Assembly: GCA_001281695.1 (NCBI GenBank)
Contig: LJIE01000001.1
Location: forward strand, 2,184,586 to 2,248,585
Length of the DNA stretch: 64,000 nt
Source: a bacterium 336/3
GTDB taxonomy: Bacteria; Bacteroidota; Bacteroidia; Cytophagales; Thermonemataceae
Direction: 5' to 3'
The position numbers were made by a program, and so were the translations under genes. Positions 25,513 to 35,018 of this stretch are shown one piece after another; within the stretch, counting starts at the first letter, position 1; every line of letters begins with the position of its first letter. Below the pieces are notes generated by a model. The model had not been told where the DNA came from and made no database searches. It saw only the letters and a list, made by a program, of their open reading frames with translations.

Positions 25513-27648
25513 TTAGTTCAAACGATAAGTCATGTCTTGTACTCTATACAACTCTTGCAAAGCTTGGTAAGAGAAGCTTGTTGCATTTTGTTTTTGACTT
25601 GTAAGTAAAGTGTTTTTGTATTGAGTATAGTCAGCAATTTGTGCAGCTGGTGTTTGTTCTGTAACTTCTACAATCATCACACCATTTTCATCTGAAAAAG
25701 CACCAGTTTTCTTTCCTTTTTTCGTGCCAAATGCTTTACCAACACCTGTAGGAGTGAAGCCTGCATTGCCCAAAACAGGGTTTTGCAAAGTAATATCTTT
25801 AGCTTCAGAAGCTACTGCTCCAGCACCATATTTTTTAGCAATTTCATCTAAATTTACATTTCCAGCAGCCTTCACTTTTGCTAAAATCATATCTCTCTTC
25901 TTCATATTACGAACTTCGTTAGTCAAAACCTCACGGAAATATTCTAAATCAGCTTCATCTTTTTCACTTTTTGCTGTAAGAATAGGAATTACAAATAAAC
26001 CTTGTTCTGCAATACGAATAGGTTGTTGAGGAACTTCACCTACTTTTGCATCATTGAATGCCCAAGAAACAAGAGGTTTTGCATTAGCTGTAATGCCTTC
26101 AACAGATTGAGCATTAGGAGAAACCTTTTTAGCTATTTTCTTGATAAGAGCAGGATTGTTTTTTACTTTTTTATTGAAATCATCATAAGATTTGATACCT
26201 AATAAAAACTCTTGAGCTTTGAAACTTACATCATCAGTTGTTTCTTGTGTAGCGATAATAGGACGCTCTACAACAGCTAATTTATATTTTTTATTGGTTT
26301 TAGTTTCTGTAACCTTGATGATATGAAAACCATAATCTGTTTCTACCACACTGCCCACGATACCTTTGTCTGTTGCTCCAAATACAGCTTTTCCAAACTG
26401 AGGAACCATCGTTTTCTCATCAAACCAACCTAAATCACCACCTGTATTTTTGGTTGCATCAGTATTGATTTCACCAGCTTTTTTCTCAAAATTAGCTTCA
26501 CCCTTCTTAATTTGCTCTAAAAGGTTATTAGCTACTTTGCGTAAGCTATCTTTTACAGCAGGGGCAGCACCTCTTGGTACTTGAATTAAAAGGTTTTTAG
26601 CACGAGCAAAATAAGTACTATCTTCTTTAATATCAGATACTTTTACAATCATGTAACTGTTTTTATTTAAGAAAGGGCCTACAACAGCACCTTTAAGTAA
26701 AGGTCTATCTTCAGAATAAACTCCATCAGGAATATCTTTAGGACTACGATAGCTAAAGTTTCTTTCTGTACCTCTTGATTTTGATAAAGCAAAGACTGAA
26801 TCGTTTTTAGCCAAAGCTAATTCTTTGCTCAATTTTCTTAATTCTTCAGCAAACTCTGTACTGTCTTCTTTAGAAGGAGCAACACTAAAAATAACGTATT
26901 CTAATGAACGAGATTCTTCAGCTTTGAAACGTTTTTTGTTTTCTTTCAAATAAGCCGTTAGTTCAGCATCTGTAACTTTTACTGTGCTATCTACAATGCT
27001 ACTGAAGGGAATATGTAAAAATTTAGCTGAAACTTTACTATTTTGATTTTCATAATCTCTTTTAGCTTCTGCTTTTGTAACATAAGTAGTTTGTGTAAGC
27101 AAAGCATTGTATTTTTGTTGCATTCTACCTTGTACAAGATTTTGCTTAATAAAATTATCCCAATTAGATTTAGCTACTGGATTAGTTTTAAGAGACTTTA
27201 TATATTCTTTTAAGCGACTTTTACTGAATTTTTTTGTAGTTGAATCTTGAAATGTAGGTTCACCTGATATGCTTGGATGAATAAACATAGAATCTTTTTC
27301 TCCTAACATAGCTTTTATTTCTTCTTCGCTAACTGTTATCCCTACTTTTTCGTATTCAGCTTGAGTCATATGTTTATTAACATATACTTGAAAAGCATAG
27401 GCAATTATTTGAGATTCTGTTGCATTTTGATTTCTTGAAGCTATATCTCTTTGAATATCAGCTATTTCAGTTTTTAAATCTTCTGTAGTAATTTCTTTGC
27501 CATTAAATTTACCTATTACTTTTGCTTCACCACCTCTGGTGAACTGTGTGAAAAAATCACTACCAATTACAAAAAGAATAAGTCCAATAGCGATAACTGT
27601 AACAACTACGCCCGCAGATTTTTCGCGAATCTTACCTAAAAGTGCCAT
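25513..27648 (-). CDS. PpiD-like periplasmic peptidyl-prolyl isomerase / foldase
   Basis: A 711-residue membrane-anchored periplasmic chaperone of the SurA/PpiD type. One N-terminal membrane helix (about 13-33; AGVVVTVIAIGLILFVIG) is followed by a SurA_N-like helical chaperone region (to about 330). A parvulin (PPIC) domain follows at about 340-450, with FARAKNLLIQVP, GGDLGWFDEKTMVPQFG and YGFHIIKVTE. The C-terminal half is a second, degenerate parvulin-like and helical region. It helps outer-membrane proteins to fold after Sec export (known for the family). The gene is monocistronic with a promoter at 27693-27724. Confidence 0.9.
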   Translation of the reverse strand: MALLGKIREKSAGVVVTVIAIGLILFVIGSDFFTQFTRGGEAKVIGKFNGKEITTEDLKTEIADIQRDIASRNQNATESQIIAYAFQVYVNKHMTQAEYEKVGITVSEEEIKAMLGEKDSMFIHPSISGEPTFQDSTTKKFSKSRLKEYIKSLKTNPVAKSNWDNFIKQNLVQGRMQQKYNALLTQTTYVTKAEAKRDYENQNSKVSAKFLHIPFSSIVDSTVKVTDAELTAYLKENKKRFKAEESRSLEYVIFSVAPSKEDSTEFAEELRKLSKELALAKNDSVFALSKSRGTERNFSYRSPKDIPDGVYSEDRPLLKGAVVGPFLNKNSYMIVKVSDIKEDSTYFARAKNLLIQVPRGAAPAVKDSLRKVANNLLEQIKKGEANFEKKAGEINTDATKNTGGDLGWFDEKTMVPQFGKAVFGATDKGIVGSVVETDYGFHIIKVTETKTNKKYKLAVVERPIIATQETTDDVSFKAQEFLLGIKSYDDFNKKVKNNPALIKKIAKKVSPNAQSVEGITANAKPLVSWAFNDAKVGEVPQQPIRIAEQGLFVIPILTAKSEKDEADLEYFREVLTNEVRNMKKRDMILAKVKAAGNVNLDEIAKKYGAGAVASEAKDITLQNPVLGNAGFTPTGVGKAFGTKKGKKTGAFSDENGVMIVEVTEQTPAAQIADYTQYKNTLLTSQKQNATSFSYQALQELYRVQDMTYRLN

Positions 27649-27692
27649 TTTACTAATTAAATGTTTGTTTTAAATTTTTTAAAATCAGGTTG

Positions 27693-27724
27693 CAAAATAA
27701 GTATAAAAACAGCTAAAAAGCAAA
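27693..27724 (-). promoter_or_regulatory. Candidate promoter of the ppiD-like gene
   Basis: Read on the minus strand: TTTG (27724-27721), 20 bp, then TTATTTTG (27700-27693), one mismatch to TAnnTTTG, about 45 bp before the ATG. Confidence 0.4.
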
Positions 27725-27791
27725 TTTTTATATAATAAGTTTTAAATAGAACAGTATTTTGAATTTTATAGAATTACTTCTTGAAAAGAAA

Positions 27792-29066
27792 TTATTTTCT
27801 CAAAATAGTTTGTGTCCTATCTGGTCCTACAGAAACAAGTGTAATAGGAACACCCAAAGTCTTTTCAACAAATTCGATGTATTCTATAAATGTTTGGGGT
27901 AAATCTTGAACATTGCGTTTAGCAGTTAAATCAGTTTTCCAACCTTTAAATGTTTGATAAATAGGAGTAACAGGTTCAGAAATCAAGCAATAAGGCATTT
28001 TATCTGTAATTGTACCATCAGAGAGTTTATAATGAGTACAAACTTTTACTTCATCCAAAATACTTAGAACATCTGCTTTCATCATAAAAAGTTCAGTTAC
28101 ACCACTAATCATGATAGCATAGCGTAAAGCTGGTAAATCGAGCCAGCCACAACGACGTGGTCTGCCTGTAGTTGCTCCAAATTCACGTCCTTCTTTACGA
28201 ATTTGCTCTCCAAGTTCATTATCTTGCTCCGTAGGGAAGGGACCACTGCCTACACGAGTGCAGTAAGCCTTGAAAATACCCATTACTTTCCCTATTTTAT
28301 TGGGAGCAAGCCCTAAACCAGTTGAAGCACCTGCGGCAGAGGTATTTGAACTGGTTACAAATGGATAAGAACCAAAATCAATATCTAAAAGAGAACCTTG
28401 AGCTCCTTCAGCCAGCAGGGTTTTTCCTGATGCAAGAGCTTCATTTACAAAATATTCGGTATCTGCAAGTTCAAATGTTTTGATAAATTCAATTGCTTCA
28501 AAAAAGTCTTTTTCTAAAGCAGGCAAATCGTAATCTGTATAATTGTATTGTTTGAGCAGATTCATGTGTTTTTGAAGTAGTCTATTGTACTTTTCTTGAA
28601 AATCTGCTTGTAGAATATCACCCACACGCAAACCATTTCTGCCAATTTTATCCATGTAGGCAGGTCCAATGCCTTTGAGAGTAGAGCCTATTTTATCTTT
28701 GCCTTTGGAAGCTTCAGAAGCTGCATCCAAGACTCTGTGAGTTGGGATGATAAGTTGAGTTTTTTTAGAAATAAGCAAGTTTTTACGAATATCATCAATA
28801 TTTCTGTTTAAAGCATTGATTTCCTTACGAAAAACAATTACATCAAGCACCACGCCATTACCAATGACATTCATACTTTCTGGATGGAAAATGCCAGAGG
28901 GAATTTGATGTAACACATATTTAGCACCATCAAACTCAAGTGTGTGTCCTGCATTGGGACCACCCTGAAAACGTGCTACTACTTGATAATGAGGAGCTAA
29001 GAAATCAACTACTTTGCCTTTGCCCTCGTCACCCCATTGTAAACCTAAAAGTATATCTGCTTGCAT
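27792..29066 (-). CDS. purA: Adenylosuccinate synthase PurA
   Basis: PurA joins IMP and aspartate with GTP, the first committed step from IMP to AMP. The 424-residue protein has the P loop GLQWGDEGKGK at the N-terminus with the catalytic Asp, GPNAGHTLEF with the catalytic His, GIGPAYMDKIGRNG, the ATTGRPRRCGWLD segment and the GTP-specificity region near VSVGPDRTQTI at the C-terminus. The length and motifs are normal. It is a single gene transcribed away from the membrane protein gene at 29166. The 125-bp gap before the PpiD-like gene has no strong terminator. Confidence 0.97.
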   Translation of the reverse strand: MQADILLGLQWGDEGKGKVVDFLAPHYQVVARFQGGPNAGHTLEFDGAKYVLHQIPSGIFHPESMNVIGNGVVLDVIVFRKEINALNRNIDDIRKNLLISKKTQLIIPTHRVLDAASEASKGKDKIGSTLKGIGPAYMDKIGRNGLRVGDILQADFQEKYNRLLQKHMNLLKQYNYTDYDLPALEKDFFEAIEFIKTFELADTEYFVNEALASGKTLLAEGAQGSLLDIDFGSYPFVTSSNTSAAGASTGLGLAPNKIGKVMGIFKAYCTRVGSGPFPTEQDNELGEQIRKEGREFGATTGRPRRCGWLDLPALRYAIMISGVTELFMMKADVLSILDEVKVCTHYKLSDGTITDKMPYCLISEPVTPIYQTFKGWKTDLTAKRNVQDLPQTFIEYIEFVEKTLGVPITLVSVGPDRTQTILRK

Positions 29067-29134
29067 GATTGAAATATGTTTTGAAAAACTTTTGCAAGAG
29101 TAGAAAAAAAAAAGAAGATAAAGAAATTCTATTC

Positions 29135-29142
29135 TATATTTG
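29135..29142 (+). promoter_or_regulatory. Candidate -7 box upstream of the GT-C-like membrane protein
   Basis: TATATTTG, an exact TAnnTTTG match, 24 bp before the ATG at 29166. A -33 TTTG at the right distance is not seen. Confidence 0.4.
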
Positions 29143-29165
29143 CCTTTAAAATCATATATAGATTA

Positions 29166-30866
29166 ATGATATATATATTATTGAATTGGTTAAATGCTTT
29201 ATTTTTAACTTATACTTTTGGGGAACTTTTTTACTTAGGGTTAAAAAAAATAACAAAAACCAATATTATTATAGCTAAACCAGTCATTATAATGTTAGGA
29301 TTTGTTGTACTCAATTTCTTAACAGATATAATAGCTGTATTTGCTCCTATTAATATATTTACTCAAGGTATTATAGAAATATTGGCATGTATTATATTTT
29401 TTATTTTATGGAAAACCAGAAATATTACTCTGAACATAAAGAATTTAAACACTACATGGCTAGAAAAGATATTCTATTTACTTTATGGATATATATTTAT
29501 TTTTGTTTGTGTTCGCTGCTTTTATCCCACATCTCATTATGATGAAGGGCTTTATTATATTCAGCATGTTCGTTGGATTCAAAACTATGGTTTTGTACCT
29601 GGTTTAGCAAATCTGCACTTGAGGTTAGGATTTAATAGCAACTGGCATAATCTGGCAACATTGTTTGATTATCCTTTTCTTAGTAAAAACTTTTTTAATG
29701 ACTTGAATGGCTTTTTATTTTTGATATTTGGTGCATATTGTTGGACAGGCATTATTCAGTTGTTTTCTAAAAAATATACATTAATAGCTTTATTAAAAAT
29801 TTTTGCTTTTGTATCCTTGATATATCCCAATCCTTATTTTTTTTCTGCACACAATGGGATTTTTATTAATACAATTAGCCCTGATTGGGCTTCATTTATC
29901 TTTGTGGCTACTACTTTTATTTTATTTATAGAAAGTTATGAAAAAACAAATGCTGAGTATCCATTCTATTTATTTTTGATTGTTATTTTTTCTACATACT
30001 GTTTTTCAATAAAAATAGCCAATATCGCTATAACAGGATTAGTTTTATATGCAGTTATATGGTTATGGATGAAAAAAATGTATAAATTACTATTATTGTT
30101 ATTAGCAGTAGCATTTATATCAATAATTCCGTGGTTGATTTCCAATATTATTTTATCAGGTTGTATTCTGTTTCCTGTTAGTTTTTTACAAATAGGTGTT
30201 CTAGATTGGGCTGTTCCTAAACATATAGTAGAAAGTTTTGCTTATGAAACAAAAACATGGGCGAAAACAGGTGGAGCAATAGAAGTATATAACAAACTGA
30301 CCTTTAAAGAACTCATTATTTATTGGTATCATAAACAAGAAGCTTGGTTAAAAATATTTTATCCTGTAATAATCATGGGATTCTTCATACTTATATTATT
30401 TTTGTGCTATGAATTAATAAGATTAAAAAATAGATTTTTGAGAATGTATGGAAGTATTATTCCAATTTTACTCTCTAACATATTAGGAATTGTTTTTTGG
30501 TTCTTTACTGCACCAGATTTTAGATTTGGAGCAATATATATCATATTTATAGGCATATTATCTATATCACTGTTTATACAAAAAATAAAAAATATAAACT
30601 ATGTTAAAGTGATAATTGTGGTCGTTGGTATTATATATATCATACCAGCTTTAACTTTGAATGATATTTGGGGGATATTCTCGCATGTTGATTTCCCTAC
30701 AATACCATCTACAGGGATACAATTAAAAGAAAATATTTACATACCATTACAAACAGATCAGTGTTTTGATGCAAAACTGCCTTGTACCCCTGATACAGAA
30801 TTGGTGAAAGGTAGAGTTTTACTCAGAAAAGAAAATGATTTAAGTAAGGGATTTATTTTAAAATAA
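29166..30866 (+). CDS. Polytopic membrane protein, GT-C glycosyltransferase-like
   Basis: A 566-residue protein with about 12 membrane helices. The first large loop contains the block SHYDEGLYYIQHVRWIQNYG, whose acidic residues after helix 3 or 4 resemble the catalytic loop of GT-C lipid-sugar-dependent glycosyltransferases (GT39/ArnT-like), followed by NSNWHNLATLFDYP. The C-terminal 60 residues are soluble. It sits 3 bp before a GT2 enzyme related to dolichol/polyprenyl-phosphate sugar synthases, the usual supplier of lipid-linked sugar for GT-C enzymes. The pairing supports a role in surface glycosylation. The substrate is unknown. The GT-C assignment is inference. Confidence 0.65.
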   Translation: MIYILLNWLNALFLTYTFGELFYLGLKKITKTNIIIAKPVIIMLGFVVLNFLTDIIAVFAPINIFTQGIIEILACIIFFILWKTRNITLNIKNLNTTWLEKIFYLLYGYIFIFVCVRCFYPTSHYDEGLYYIQHVRWIQNYGFVPGLANLHLRLGFNSNWHNLATLFDYPFLSKNFFNDLNGFLFLIFGAYCWTGIIQLFSKKYTLIALLKIFAFVSLIYPNPYFFSAHNGIFINTISPDWASFIFVATTFILFIESYEKTNAEYPFYLFLIVIFSTYCFSIKIANIAITGLVLYAVIWLWMKKMYKLLLLLLAVAFISIIPWLISNIILSGCILFPVSFLQIGVLDWAVPKHIVESFAYETKTWAKTGGAIEVYNKLTFKELIIYWYHKQEAWLKIFYPVIIMGFFILILFLCYELIRLKNRFLRMYGSIIPILLSNILGIVFWFFTAPDFRFGAIYIIFIGILSISLFIQKIKNINYVKVIIVVVGIIYIIPALTLNDIWGIFSHVDFPTIPSTGIQLKENIYIPLQTDQCFDAKLPCTPDTELVKGRVLLRKENDLSKGFILK

Positions 30867-30869
30867 AAA

Positions 30870-31598
30870 ATGATAACCATTCAAAAACTATCTATTATTA
30901 TTCCTGCATATAATGAGGGAAAAACTATTCACAGAATCTTGGATAAGATAAAAGCTGTAGAATTAGTAAATAATATTCAAAAAGAGGTAATTATAGTAAA
31001 TGATTGCTCCAAAGATAATACAGAGGAAGCTATTAGTCATTATCAAGCTCAAAATCCTGAATTGAATATTCAATATTTCAAACACGAAGTAAATAAAGGC
31101 AAAGGGGCTGCTTTACATACAGGTATTGAAAAAGCCACTGGTGAATATTTGATTATACAAGACGCAGATTTGGAATATGACCCCAAAGAGTATAATATAC
31201 TTTTACAGCCTGTTATAGATGGTTTTGCTGATGTTGTGTTTGGCAGTAGATTTATGGGAGGCAATCCGCACCGTATTCTTTTCTTTTGGCATACAATTGG
31301 AAATAAATTCCTGACTTTTCTTTCAAATATGTTTACCAATCTGAATTTGACAGATATGGAAACTTGTTATAAACTCTTCAACTCAGAAACTATCAAAAAA
31401 ATAAAATTGAGAGAGAATAGATTTGGGTTTGAACCAGAAGTAACAGCTAAAATTGCAAGGGTTCCTAATATTAGAATTTACGAAGTAGGAATCTCTTATT
31501 ATGGAAGAACGTATGCAGAGGGCAAGCATATCAATTGGAAAGATGGTTTCAGAGCTATTTATTGCATTTTGAAATACAATTTGTGGTCGAAAAAATAA
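30870..31598 (+). CDS. Family 2 glycosyltransferase, polyprenyl-phosphate mannose/glucose synthase-like
   Basis: A 242-residue GT2 enzyme of the DPM1/GtrB-like type. It has the GT-A start SIIIPAYNEGKTI, the NDCSKDNT loop, the metal-binding QDADLEYDP, then VVFGSRFMGG and the ETCYKLF...NRFGFEPEVTAKI region that is conserved in the family. There are no C-terminal membrane helices, as in the soluble DPM1 class. It is predicted to transfer a sugar from a nucleotide donor to a polyprenyl phosphate at the cytoplasmic membrane. It is coupled to the upstream GT-C-like gene and followed by a terminator hairpin. Confidence 0.9.
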   Translation: MITIQKLSIIIPAYNEGKTIHRILDKIKAVELVNNIQKEVIIVNDCSKDNTEEAISHYQAQNPELNIQYFKHEVNKGKGAALHTGIEKATGEYLIIQDADLEYDPKEYNILLQPVIDGFADVVFGSRFMGGNPHRILFFWHTIGNKFLTFLSNMFTNLNLTDMETCYKLFNSETIKKIKLRENRFGFEPEVTAKIARVPNIRIYEVGISYYGRTYAEGKHINWKDGFRAIYCILKYNLWSKK

Positions 31599-31603
31599 AA
31601 TGA

Positions 31604-31657
31604 AAAAATCAGGTAATAGACTATTTCTTTAAATTATTACTATTGCTTGATTTTTCC
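31604..31657 (+). terminator. Long imperfect hairpin after the GT2 gene
   Basis: A 16-bp stem with two G-T wobbles (31604-31619 with 31640-31655) around a 20-nt loop, ending in a T run. It is probably a terminator. Confidence 0.6.
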
Positions 31658-31676
31658 TTCAAAAAATCGTAAATTG
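31647..31676 (+). promoter_or_regulatory. Candidate promoter of the UvrD-like helicase gene
   Basis: TTG at 31647-31649, 20 bp, then TAAATTG at 31670-31676, close to TAnnTTTG but one base short. The ATG is at 31720. Confidence 0.3.
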
Positions 31677-31719
31677 CTAACCAAAATTATAGATTTACTC
31701 GACAACAGGTTAATAGTTT

Positions 31720-33972
31720 ATGGATTACTTAGAAGGTTTGAACGAGCCCCAAAGACAGGCAGTTATCTTTACAGATGGACCATTGATGATTATTGCAGGG
31801 GCTGGCTCAGGGAAAACACGTGTACTTACTTACAGAATAGCACATCTTATTTATCATGGGGTTGATCCTTACAATATTTTAGCTCTTACTTTTACTAACA
31901 AAGCCGCCAATGAAATGCGTGAACGTATTGAAAAGGTGATCGGAGAAGATGCTAAAAACATTTGGATGGGAACTTTCCACTCTATTTTTGCCAAAATACT
32001 ACGCATTGAAGGTGATAAAATAGGCTATACCAGAGATTTTAGTATTTATGATACGGAAGACACCAAATCGTTGATTAAAAGTATTGTAAAAGAGTTGAAT
32101 CTTGATGATAAACTCTACAAGGCATCTACAGTATATAGCAGAATTTCAGGGGCTAAGAATAGATTGGTTTCCCATAAAGAATATACAAGCAATCCCATTT
32201 ACAGAGCTGATGATGAGAGTTATCAGAGACCAGAAATAGGTAGAATCTATCAAATCTATCAAGAAAGGCTTTTTAAAGCCAATGCAATGGATTTTGATGA
32301 TTTGCTATTCAATACCAATGTACTTTTCAGAGATCACTTGGATGTTCTTAACAAATACCAACACAAATTTAAGTATGTGATGGTAGATGAGTTTCAGGAT
32401 ACCAATATTTCTCAATACCTTATTACAAGAAAATTGGCATCTGTATATCAGAATATTGCTGTGGTGGGAGATGATGCACAAAGTATTTATGCTTTCAGAG
32501 GGGCTGATATTCAGAATATCTTAAACTTTGAAAGAGATTATCCCACACTCAAAACCATTCGTTTGGAACAAAATTACCGTTCCACAAAAACGATTGTACA
32601 AGCAGCCAATTCTGTTATCTCTAAAAACCAAGCCCAACTGAAAAAGAATGTTTGGACAAGCAACGAATCTGGTGATTTGATAGAGCTTGTAAAAGCTACT
32701 TCTGATGCAGAAGAGGGTAGAATGATAGCCCAATCTATCTTTGAAGATAAAATGCAGTTCAAATATAAAAATGCTGATTTTGCTATTTTATACAGAACCA
32801 ACGCCCAATCTCGTTCTTTTGAAGAGGCTTTGCGTAGAATGGGAATTCGTTATCAGGTAGTTGGAGGACTTTCATTCTATCAACGCCGAGAAATTAAAGA
32901 TTTGATAGCCTATTTGCGTTTTACTATCAATCATAATGACGAAGAAGCATTTAAACGTATTATTAATTTGCCCAAACGTGGTATAGGTGATACGACTATC
33001 GCCAAAGTGGTAGTAATTGCAGATGAGCAAAAAATTGCTATTTGGGATGTTTTGAGCAATGCTATGAAATATATTGGAGGTAGAGCAGCTATTGCTTTAG
33101 ATAATTTTGCAATGCTTATCAAAACCTTCGAGATTGCAGCAAATCAGAAAAATGCTTATGATGCAGCTCTTGAAATAGCTAAAAACTCTGGTTTACTGAA
33201 AGAATTGTATGAAGATAAATCTATTGAAGGGCTTGCTCGTTACGAAAACGTACAAGAATTGCTCAATGCTATCAAAGAATTTGTAGATAATCCCGAAAAT
33301 ACAGATAAAAATATAGGAGCTTTCTTGCAAGAAGTGTCTTTATTGACTACGCTTGACGAAACAGCAGAAGAAGGCGAAGATGTGAAAGATACGGTTACAC
33401 TCATGACTATTCACTCTGCCAAAGGCTTAGAGTTTAAAAATGTGTTTGTGGTGGGTATGGAAGAAGATTTATTTCCTTCGCAGATGATGATTGGTAGTCG
33501 TTCGGAATTGGAAGAAGAACGTAGATTGTTTTATGTAGCGATTACAAGGGCAGAAAAGAAATTAACACTGAGTTATGCATCTTCACGTTATCGTTTTGGA
33601 CGAATCAAAGATTGTGAACCGAGTAGATTCTTAGATGAAATAGACCCTCGTTGCATTAAACAAAAAAGTGCTAGCCTAAAAAGTAGTTTTGGAGTAGGTG
33701 AGGAGTTGGGACTTAAAAACCTGATAAAAAGTAACAACACTACTCAACAGACAGTCGTAAAGAAAGCAACTTATAAACCATCTCCAGACTTCAAAGCAAG
33801 TGATACAACATACCTCTCAGCAGGAATGAAGGTAGAACATTTAAAGTTTGGTTATGGATTGGTATTAGAGGTTCAGGGAGAAGATAAAGACCGAAAAGCT
33901 CGTATCAATTTTGAGGAAGCAGGCGAAAAACTCTTGTTACTCAGCTTTGCCAAATTAAAAGTACACGACTAA
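31720..33972 (+). CDS. UvrD/PcrA-type ATP-dependent DNA helicase
   Basis: A 750-residue superfamily 1A 3'-5' helicase for nucleotide excision and mismatch repair or replication restart. Motifs in order: Q motif LNEPQRQAV, I AGAGSGKTRVLTYR, Ia LTFTNKAANEMRER, II VMVDEFQDTN, III GDDAQSIYAFRGAD, IV LEQNYRST, V TIHSAKGLEFKNVFV, VI RLFYVAITRAEKK. The C-terminal Tudor-like region VEHLKFGYGLVLEVQGE is the PcrA type that binds RNA polymerase in other species. The length is normal for PcrA. The gene is monocistronic. Whether it should be called uvrD or pcrA cannot be decided here. Confidence 0.95.
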   Translation: MDYLEGLNEPQRQAVIFTDGPLMIIAGAGSGKTRVLTYRIAHLIYHGVDPYNILALTFTNKAANEMRERIEKVIGEDAKNIWMGTFHSIFAKILRIEGDKIGYTRDFSIYDTEDTKSLIKSIVKELNLDDKLYKASTVYSRISGAKNRLVSHKEYTSNPIYRADDESYQRPEIGRIYQIYQERLFKANAMDFDDLLFNTNVLFRDHLDVLNKYQHKFKYVMVDEFQDTNISQYLITRKLASVYQNIAVVGDDAQSIYAFRGADIQNILNFERDYPTLKTIRLEQNYRSTKTIVQAANSVISKNQAQLKKNVWTSNESGDLIELVKATSDAEEGRMIAQSIFEDKMQFKYKNADFAILYRTNAQSRSFEEALRRMGIRYQVVGGLSFYQRREIKDLIAYLRFTINHNDEEAFKRIINLPKRGIGDTTIAKVVVIADEQKIAIWDVLSNAMKYIGGRAAIALDNFAMLIKTFEIAANQKNAYDAALEIAKNSGLLKELYEDKSIEGLARYENVQELLNAIKEFVDNPENTDKNIGAFLQEVSLLTTLDETAEEGEDVKDTVTLMTIHSAKGLEFKNVFVVGMEEDLFPSQMMIGSRSELEEERRLFYVAITRAEKKLTLSYASSRYRFGRIKDCEPSRFLDEIDPRCIKQKSASLKSSFGVGEELGLKNLIKSNNTTQQTVVKKATYKPSPDFKASDTTYLSAGMKVEHLKFGYGLVLEVQGEDKDRKARINFEEAGEKLLLLSFAKLKVHD

Positions 33973-34010
33973 GAAATTTTAGACAAGAGAATCAAGATAC
34001 AAGACTTGAT

Positions 34011-34050
34011 AAACTCTCCAAAAGTTATAAACTTTTGGAGAGTTTATATT
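34011..34050. terminator. Strong bidirectional terminator helicase / sprF-like
   Basis: A 16-bp perfect stem (34011-34026 with 34030-34045) with a 3-nt loop between convergent genes. Confidence 0.85.
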
Positions 34051-35018
34051 TAAGGAATACTTTGTTCGCTATCATTGATGATGGGTTTGTCATCAATTTT
34101 TATCTTTCCAATAGGCTTTTTGAGGGTAACGATAAACTCATTGGCATTTTTGTACTTAAACAAATGATTTTGAGAAGCAAAGCTGTACGAAAATCCCATT
34201 GTAAAGGTAGGACTATTCATATCTAAAGCTAATGTATAAGCTTGATTATGAGCATACCAGCCACTAACGCCCCAAGAGCCATACCTAAAAAGTGTCCCTG
34301 AATTATCTGAGAAAAACCTTCTCAAACTTATCCCATAATTGGTAAAATCTACTCCATTTTGAATGATACTTCTTACATTTGGAATAAGAGCATATTTCTT
34401 GTTTTTCCAAGCTTCAAAACCTGCGATGAGTGTAGTACGAGGTTTTTCTGAAAATAGATAATTTTCTAAATAGCGTTCATTTTTTAACCAATTTGAACCC
34501 GAAACACCTATAAACCAACGTTGTCTGTAAGAATTATCTTGATAATTTTGGTAAACCATAGTTCCACCAGACCAGCCCAATACATAATTTGTTCCCAAAA
34601 GATTATCTTCTTTTTCTCTTGAACCTCCTTGTATTCCCAAAGCCAAAGAAATTTGTTTTGCTTTATAAACTGGCACATTAAAGGCTGCTAATAAATCGAA
34701 GGCTTGTACTTTTCCAAAATAATTTTGTCTATCTCTATAAACATTTATGCCAATTGTACCATAATGCTCTCCATTGTTCATAATTGGATATAATGCAGAA
34801 AGCATAATGGTTTTATGACTTAATCCAGAGGCAACAGCTTGTTTTCTACTATGAAAGCTTACACTTGCTTCTTTTTGCATACCTGCAAGAGCAGGATTTA
34901 CTCCAAAAGCATTATAGTTGTAGAGATTATATCTAAAATCTTGAGCTTTAGTTGTTTGATAACAGAAAAAAACTAAAAAAATAGACAAAAAATATCTTTT
35001 GGAGTAATTTAAAATCAT
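34050..35018 (-). CDS. PorP/SprF family type IX secretion-associated outer membrane protein
   Basis: A 322-residue outer-membrane barrel protein with a signal peptide ending TTKAQ. The N-terminal mature motif (YNLYNYNAFGVNPALAGM) is the PorP/SprF signature, and the rest alternates amphipathic strands ending MGFSYSFASQNHLF. In gliding Bacteroidetes these proteins act with SprB-like or T9SS cargo proteins at the surface. The usual partner (a large gliding adhesin) is not adjacent. Its ATG overlaps the stop of hemB (4 bp), so it is co-transcribed behind hemB. Which cargo it serves is unknown. Confidence 0.88.
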   Translation of the reverse strand: MILNYSKRYFLSIFLVFFCYQTTKAQDFRYNLYNYNAFGVNPALAGMQKEASVSFHSRKQAVASGLSHKTIMLSALYPIMNNGEHYGTIGINVYRDRQNYFGKVQAFDLLAAFNVPVYKAKQISLALGIQGGSREKEDNLLGTNYVLGWSGGTMVYQNYQDNSYRQRWFIGVSGSNWLKNERYLENYLFSEKPRTTLIAGFEAWKNKKYALIPNVRSIIQNGVDFTNYGISLRRFFSDNSGTLFRYGSWGVSGWYAHNQAYTLALDMNSPTFTMGFSYSFASQNHLFKYKNANEFIVTLKKPIGKIKIDDKPIINDSEQSIP